From Xanthomonas albilineans (GTDB lineage: Bacteria; Pseudomonadota; Gammaproteobacteria; Xanthomonadales; Xanthomonadaceae), in contig NZ_MDCB01000001.1 of NCBI RefSeq assembly GCF_002939705.1, positions 303,672 to 367,671 of the forward strand: DNA of 64,000 nt, written 5' to 3'. How positions within the stretch are numbered: the stretch's first letter is position 1; every line of letters begins with the position of its first letter. Of this stretch, positions 60,718-64,000 are shown piece after piece. A model generated the notes under the pieces. That model worked only from the letters and a program-made list of their open reading frames with translations, was not told the DNA's origin and ran no database searches. A program made the position numbers and the translations under genes.

Positions 60718-61386
60718 ATGCACACCATTGTGAACGGCCTTCCCGCTTCGTCCATAGCGATTTTCGATCGCGGCCTACAGTACGGCGATGGATTGTTCGA
60801 AACCCTACGGCTAGGCATCGCGCTGCCGGACATCCGTCAGCAGGTCTGCGAGGCCATCGCGACTGGCGCCGCGCCGCGTGCCGTGGCGAAAAACTGATCG
60901 TGACGCGTGGCAGCACCGAGCGAGGCTATCGTTGTCCTCTGGCGGTGGCGCCCAACTGGGTGCTCAGCCTGAATGAGGCTCCCATGCTTACGCGCGAACC
61001 AGGACGGGCTGCTGATGGATACGGCCGGCCGGGTGGTCGAGGGCTGCACCAGCAATCTGTTCCTCGTCGAGAACGGCCATCTGGTGACGCCCGACCTGGG
61101 CGTGGCCGGCGTCAGCGGGATCATGCGAGGCAGGGTGATCGAATATGGCCGGCAGCACGGTCTCGCCTGCGCGGTAAAGCACGTCTATCCGGACCAGCTA
61201 GTGCGTGCTCAGGAGGTGTTTCTGACTAACGCCGTGTTCGGCATTCTGCCGGTGCGCAGCATTGACGCTCACAGCTACCGCATCGGTCCTGTTACCCTGC
61301 GTTTGCTCAATGCCCTGTGTCAAGGCGTATATTTCACCGAACGGTCACTACATCAGGTTTCCATCCATGCCGGCCAAGACCCTTGA
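60718..61386 (+). pseudogene. alb18: Degraded aminodeoxychorismate lyase Alb18 (PabC-like)
   Basis: Three pieces of a PabC-type PLP enzyme are visible. From ATG 60718, FDRGLQYGDGLFETLRLGI ends at TGA 60895. Another frame carries KLIVTRGSTERGYRCPLAVA. From about 61000 the first frame resumes with DGLLMDTAGRVVEGCTSNLF and GVSGIMRGRVIEYG to 61386. Compared with PabC there is a deletion after FETLR, a frameshift, and a deletion removing the segment with the PLP Schiff-base lysine (GIKHLNR-like). A 137-codon frame from 60973 could still be translated but lacks that lysine, so it should not be an active lyase. Confidence 0.8.
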
Positions 61387-61969
61387 AAGCAAGGATTACT
61401 GTGGAGAAAGCTTCGTCAGCGAAGATCGCTCCGGGCAATCGCTGGAGTCGATCCGATTCGAGGATTGTACGTTCCGACAATGCAACTTCACCGAGGCTGA
61501 GCTCAATCGCTGCAAGTTCCGCGAATGCGAGTTCGTCGACTGCAACCTGAGCCTCATCAGCATTCCGCAAACCAGCTTCATGGAAGTGCGCTTCGTCGAC
61601 TGCAAGATGCTCGGTGTCAACTGGACCAGCGCACAATGGCCATCGGTGAAGATGGAGGGGGCGCTGTCGTTCGAGCGCTGCATCCTCAACGACAGCTTGT
61701 TCTACGGCCTATACCTGGCCGGGGTAAAAATGGTGGAGTGCCGTATCCACGATGCCAACTTCACCGAAGCCGACTGCGAGGATGCGGACTTCACGCAGAG
61801 CGACCTGAAGGGCAGCACCTTCCACAACACCAAACTGACCGGCGCCAGCTTCATCGATGCGGTGAACTACCACATTGACATCTTCCACAACGATATCAAG
61901 CGGGCTAGGTTCAGCCTGCCGGAAGCCGCCTCGCTGCTCAACAGCCTGGATATCGAGCTGTCCGATTGA
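61367..61969 (+). CDS. alb19: Albicidin self-protection pentapeptide-repeat protein Alb19 (AlbG, McbG-like)
   Basis: A 200-residue right-handed quadrilateral beta-helix protein that protects DNA gyrase. Pentapeptide repeats (A/C-D/N-L/F-x-x) run through most of the length: [30 protein letters not shown] and [21 protein letters not shown] break near residues 75-110 without regular repeats resembles McbG/Qnr-type loops. The ATG at 61367 overlaps the end of the alb18 frame, so it depends on alb17-18 transcription. It mimics DNA to limit gyrase poisoning. Confidence 0.93.
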
Positions 61970-62619
61970 GCCTGGCCATTCGCTACCGTGTGACTGATGC
62001 AACCTGGCGGATGCATCCGCCGTCGCCGTTGAACACGCAGCAGAAAGACTGGCTGACACGCGGTGGTTCGTTGACCGCGCACCTGCGCTTGTTGGGGCAG
62101 GTACAGGTGCAAGTGCAACGGGAGCACAAAGCCATGGCCTGGCTGGATGAATATCGGGTGCTCGGACTGTCGCGCTGCCTGCTTGTATGGGTGCGTGAAG
62201 TGGTCCTGGTGGTGGACGCCAAACCCTATGTCTATGCGCGTAGCCTGACGCCGCTGACCGCCAGTTACAACGCCTGGCAGGCAGTGCGTAGCATCGGCAG
62301 TCGCCCGTTAGCTGATCTGTTGTTCCGTGATCGCAGCGTGCTACGTTCGGCGTTGGCGAGTCGGCGCATCACCGCGCAGCATCCGCTGCACCGGCGCGCA
62401 TGCAACTTCGTGGCACAGTCGCATGCGACGCAAGCCCTGCTGGCGCGCCGCTCGGTATTTACGCGGCAAGGCGCCCCGTTGCTGATCACCGAATGCATGC
62501 TGCCAGCGTTGTGGGCAACGCTGGAACCGGTGGCAGCTCCGCGCCAGGCGAGTCTGAGTGCGGACGGCCCTTGCCGGCATTCAGCGCAGATCGTCTCGCC
62601 TGAGTCGATGCTGGAATAG
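61966..62619 (+). CDS. alb20: Chorismate pyruvate-lyase Alb20 (UbiC-like 4-hydroxybenzoate synthase)
   Basis: A 217-residue UbiC-family enzyme converting chorismate to 4-hydroxybenzoate plus pyruvate, a precursor for the cinnamoyl/hydroxybenzoate end of albicidin. Family features: [35 protein letters not shown] (UbiC: WLRE...W..ARTVVP), RPLADLLF and the conserved Glu in [13 protein letters not shown]. The TTG at 61966 overlaps the alb19 stop (TTGA); the ATG at 62011 is an alternative, and the N-terminal 15 residues are not decisive. It ends 22 bases before the convergent NRPS gene. Confidence 0.9.
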
Positions 62620-62641
62620 CCTTGGCATCGAAGCCCTCCGA

Positions 62642-64000
62642 TCAGGCATCGAGGTCCGTCACCAGCATGCGCGCCAGCTCACGCAGCGGGTCGCCTTGTA
62701 ACATGCTGTAGTGATTGCCCGCCGCGCTCTTGATCTGCGAAAGTGGTACGTAACCTGTGATATCCGGCAGTACCTCGCTACCCCCGCGTGGCTTGGACAT
62801 GTCGGCATAGGACACGTGTACCGCAGTCTGTGCCTGGTACAGATGAGCGTTAGGCTGCAGGCACTGCGGCTCGAAACCGGCCAACAGCCCCAGGTGATAG
62901 CGCGTAACGCGCAATTGCTCGGCCAGCGGTGGCCACATGCGGCTTTCCAGAGTAAACCTCAGGTGTGCGAGCAGTTTGTCCAGTGATGCCTGGTGGCGGC
63001 TGTAGTCGAACACGTGCTCGTCGTCACCGTCGGCGAACAGCAGCTGCCGGGCTTCGTCTATTTCAGCCTGCTCGAAGCCGCGCTTGGCCAACGCGGCCAA
63101 CGTATTGAGCGCCGCCACGAAGGTAAGCTGCCGGGGCTCGCGCGCATGTACCGGTATCAGGCTGCTATCGAGCAGGCCCACGTAATCGACGCGCAGGCCG
63201 CGCCGCTGCAATTGCTCAGCCACAGCCAGGGCTAGCACGCCGCCGGAGGACCAGCCCAGCAAGCGGTAGGGCGCACCGGTCGGGCCAGCCAGCAACGCAT
63301 CGCAGTAGTGCGCGGCCAGGTCGGACAAATGCGCGAAGCGGCGCACCGGTTCGCATTGCAGGCCATAGACCCTGGCAGAGTGCCCTAGGGCGGCAGCCAG
63401 ATCGATGTAGCAATGAATCTGGCCGCCGATCGGGTGGATGGCATACACCGCCGCGCGTTCGGTGCGTAGGCTAAGCGGTACGATAAGACTTACCGGCATG
63501 CTGCCGGCTTGGCTTTGGCGCATGCCGCGCTCGACGACAGCGGCAAAATCTTCCAGCACAGGGGATTCGAACAGCGTGTTGACCCGCACTTCGATGTCGA
63601 AACTCTGGCGGATACGCGAGAACAACTGGGTAGCAAGCAGCGAGTGACCGCCGAGGTTGAAGAAGTTGTCGTTGAGGCTCACGCGTAAGGGGGCGGCCTG
63701 TGCGGGGGTCAGCAGTTCGCTCCACAGCTTGGCCAGGGTGATTTCGACCTCGCTGCGCGGAGCGAGGTAGTCGCTGTCGCTGCTGGCGGCTTGCGGCTCG
63801 GGCAGGCTCAAGGTATCGAGCTTGCCATTGGGCAAGCGCGGAAGCGCCGGCAGCGACTGGAAGCGCGTTGGCAGCATGTAGGTAGGCAAGCGTTCCTGCA
63901 GCAGCTTGCGCAGCTCGTCGAGGTTGAGGACACCCTGGCGTGGCACTACGTAGGCCAACAGTTCCGGCGTGGGCGAGCCTTGCGGCCAACCGATCACGGC
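62642..64000 (-). CDS. alb09: Albicidin NRPS Alb09, C-terminal part (A-domain end, carrier protein, thioesterase); cut by window edge
   Basis: About 453 C-terminal residues of a nonribosomal peptide synthetase. In order: the end of an adenylation domain (LPTYMLPTRFQSLPALP, A10 motif LPNGKLD), a peptidyl carrier domain (NFFNLGGHSLLATQLF, Ser carries phosphopantetheine), and a terminal thioesterase with LLGWSSGGVLALAVAEQL (nucleophile Ser) and a C-terminal His region (AAGNHYSMLQGDP). The thioesterase marks this as the last module, releasing albicidin. The reading frame is open through the window end. Convergent with alb20. Confidence 0.95.
   Translation of the reverse strand, partial: AVIGWPQGSPTPELLAYVVPRQGVLNLDELRKLLQERLPTYMLPTRFQSLPALPRLPNGKLDTLSLPEPQAASSDSDYLAPRSEVEITLAKLWSELLTPAQAAPLRVSLNDNFFNLGGHSLLATQLFSRIRQSFDIEVRVNTLFESPVLEDFAAVVERGMRQSQAGSMPVSLIVPLSLRTERAAVYAIHPIGGQIHCYIDLAAALGHSARVYGLQCEPVRRFAHLSDLAAHYCDALLAGPTGAPYRLLGWSSGGVLALAVAEQLQRRGLRVDYVGLLDSSLIPVHAREPRQLTFVAALNTLAALAKRGFEQAEIDEARQLLFADGDDEHVFDYSRHQASLDKLLAHLRFTLESRMWPPLAEQLRVTRYHLGLLAGFEPQCLQPNAHLYQAQTAVHVSYADMSKPRGGSEVLPDITGYVPLSQIKSAAGNHYSMLQGDPLRELARMLVTDLDA

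Noticed and set aside
1..64000. tRNA, rRNA or integrase/att sites marking a classical genomic island
   Set aside because: Scanned by eye on both strands; no tRNA-like cloverleaf, rRNA segment or tyrosine/serine integrase gene was found. The only mobility genes are IS transposases.

Overview
The window reads as chromosome of a Xanthomonas-group bacterium, almost certainly Xanthomonas albilineans (sugarcane leaf scald). This rests on two gene blocks. Positions 51.2-64.0 kb carry the end of the albicidin cluster (alb09-alb15 and alb17-alb20). Positions 14-43.4 kb carry a complete SPI-1/Inv-Spa-type type III secretion system (T3SS), which is unusual for a xanthomonad and is known from this species.

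Layout. (1) 1-7.2 kb, minus strand, GC-rich chromosomal backbone: cytochrome c maturation genes ccmE (partial), ccmD and ccmC; a coupled ECF sigma factor / zinc anti-sigma / subtilisin-like lipoprotein operon; an outer-membrane protein; and an electron-transfer set (small cytochrome c, c-heme outer-membrane barrel protein, cytochrome b561). (2) 7.35-14.0 kb, a graveyard of insertion sequences (IS5 fragment, IS3/IS407-type element with nonsense mutations, broken IS5/IS427-type element) around one intact giant gene for a ~1,419-residue protein with an F-box-like motif and ankyrin-like repeats, a strong effector candidate. (3) 14.06-43.4 kb, the T3SS: sipD-like tip gene, two related candidate effector genes, minus-strand iagB-orgCBA-prgKJIH, then the tightly coupled plus-strand operon invF-invG-invE-invA-invB-invC-invI-invJ-spaOPQRS, sicA, sipB, sipC and a proline-rich candidate effector with a WH2/thymosin-like motif. 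(4) 43.6-51.1 kb, an accessory tail: a ZorA/ZorB-like (MotA/MotB-type) channel pair, an 857-residue HAD-domain protein, a small unknown gene and an AT-rich 566-residue unknown. Matching, directly oriented ends of the same IS5-type element lie at 13.9 and 49.1 kb and bracket region 3 and most of region 4. (5) 51.2-64.0 kb, albicidin biosynthesis: minus-strand alb10-alb15 (MbtH-like, Cys-type alpha/beta hydrolase, BoxB-like oxygenase, esterase, MFS exporter, carbamoyltransferase) diverging from plus-strand alb17-alb20 (PABA synthase, a degraded aminodeoxychorismate lyase, the pentapeptide-repeat gyrase-protection protein, a chorismate lyase), with the 3' end of NRPS gene alb09 converging at the window edge.

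How the genes work together. The T3SS set is complete for ring, export gate, ATPase, sorting platform, rod, needle, tip and translocon, with InvF/SicA as local regulator and chaperone. The genes around it are mostly unknowns with the composition and position expected of secreted substrates. The albicidin block supplies p-aminobenzoate and 4-hydroxybenzoate precursors, tailoring, export and self-protection.

Limits. Product names come from reading the translations; no database search was run. Starts were reassigned where a Shine-Dalgarno sequence, gene overlap or family N-terminus supported it.
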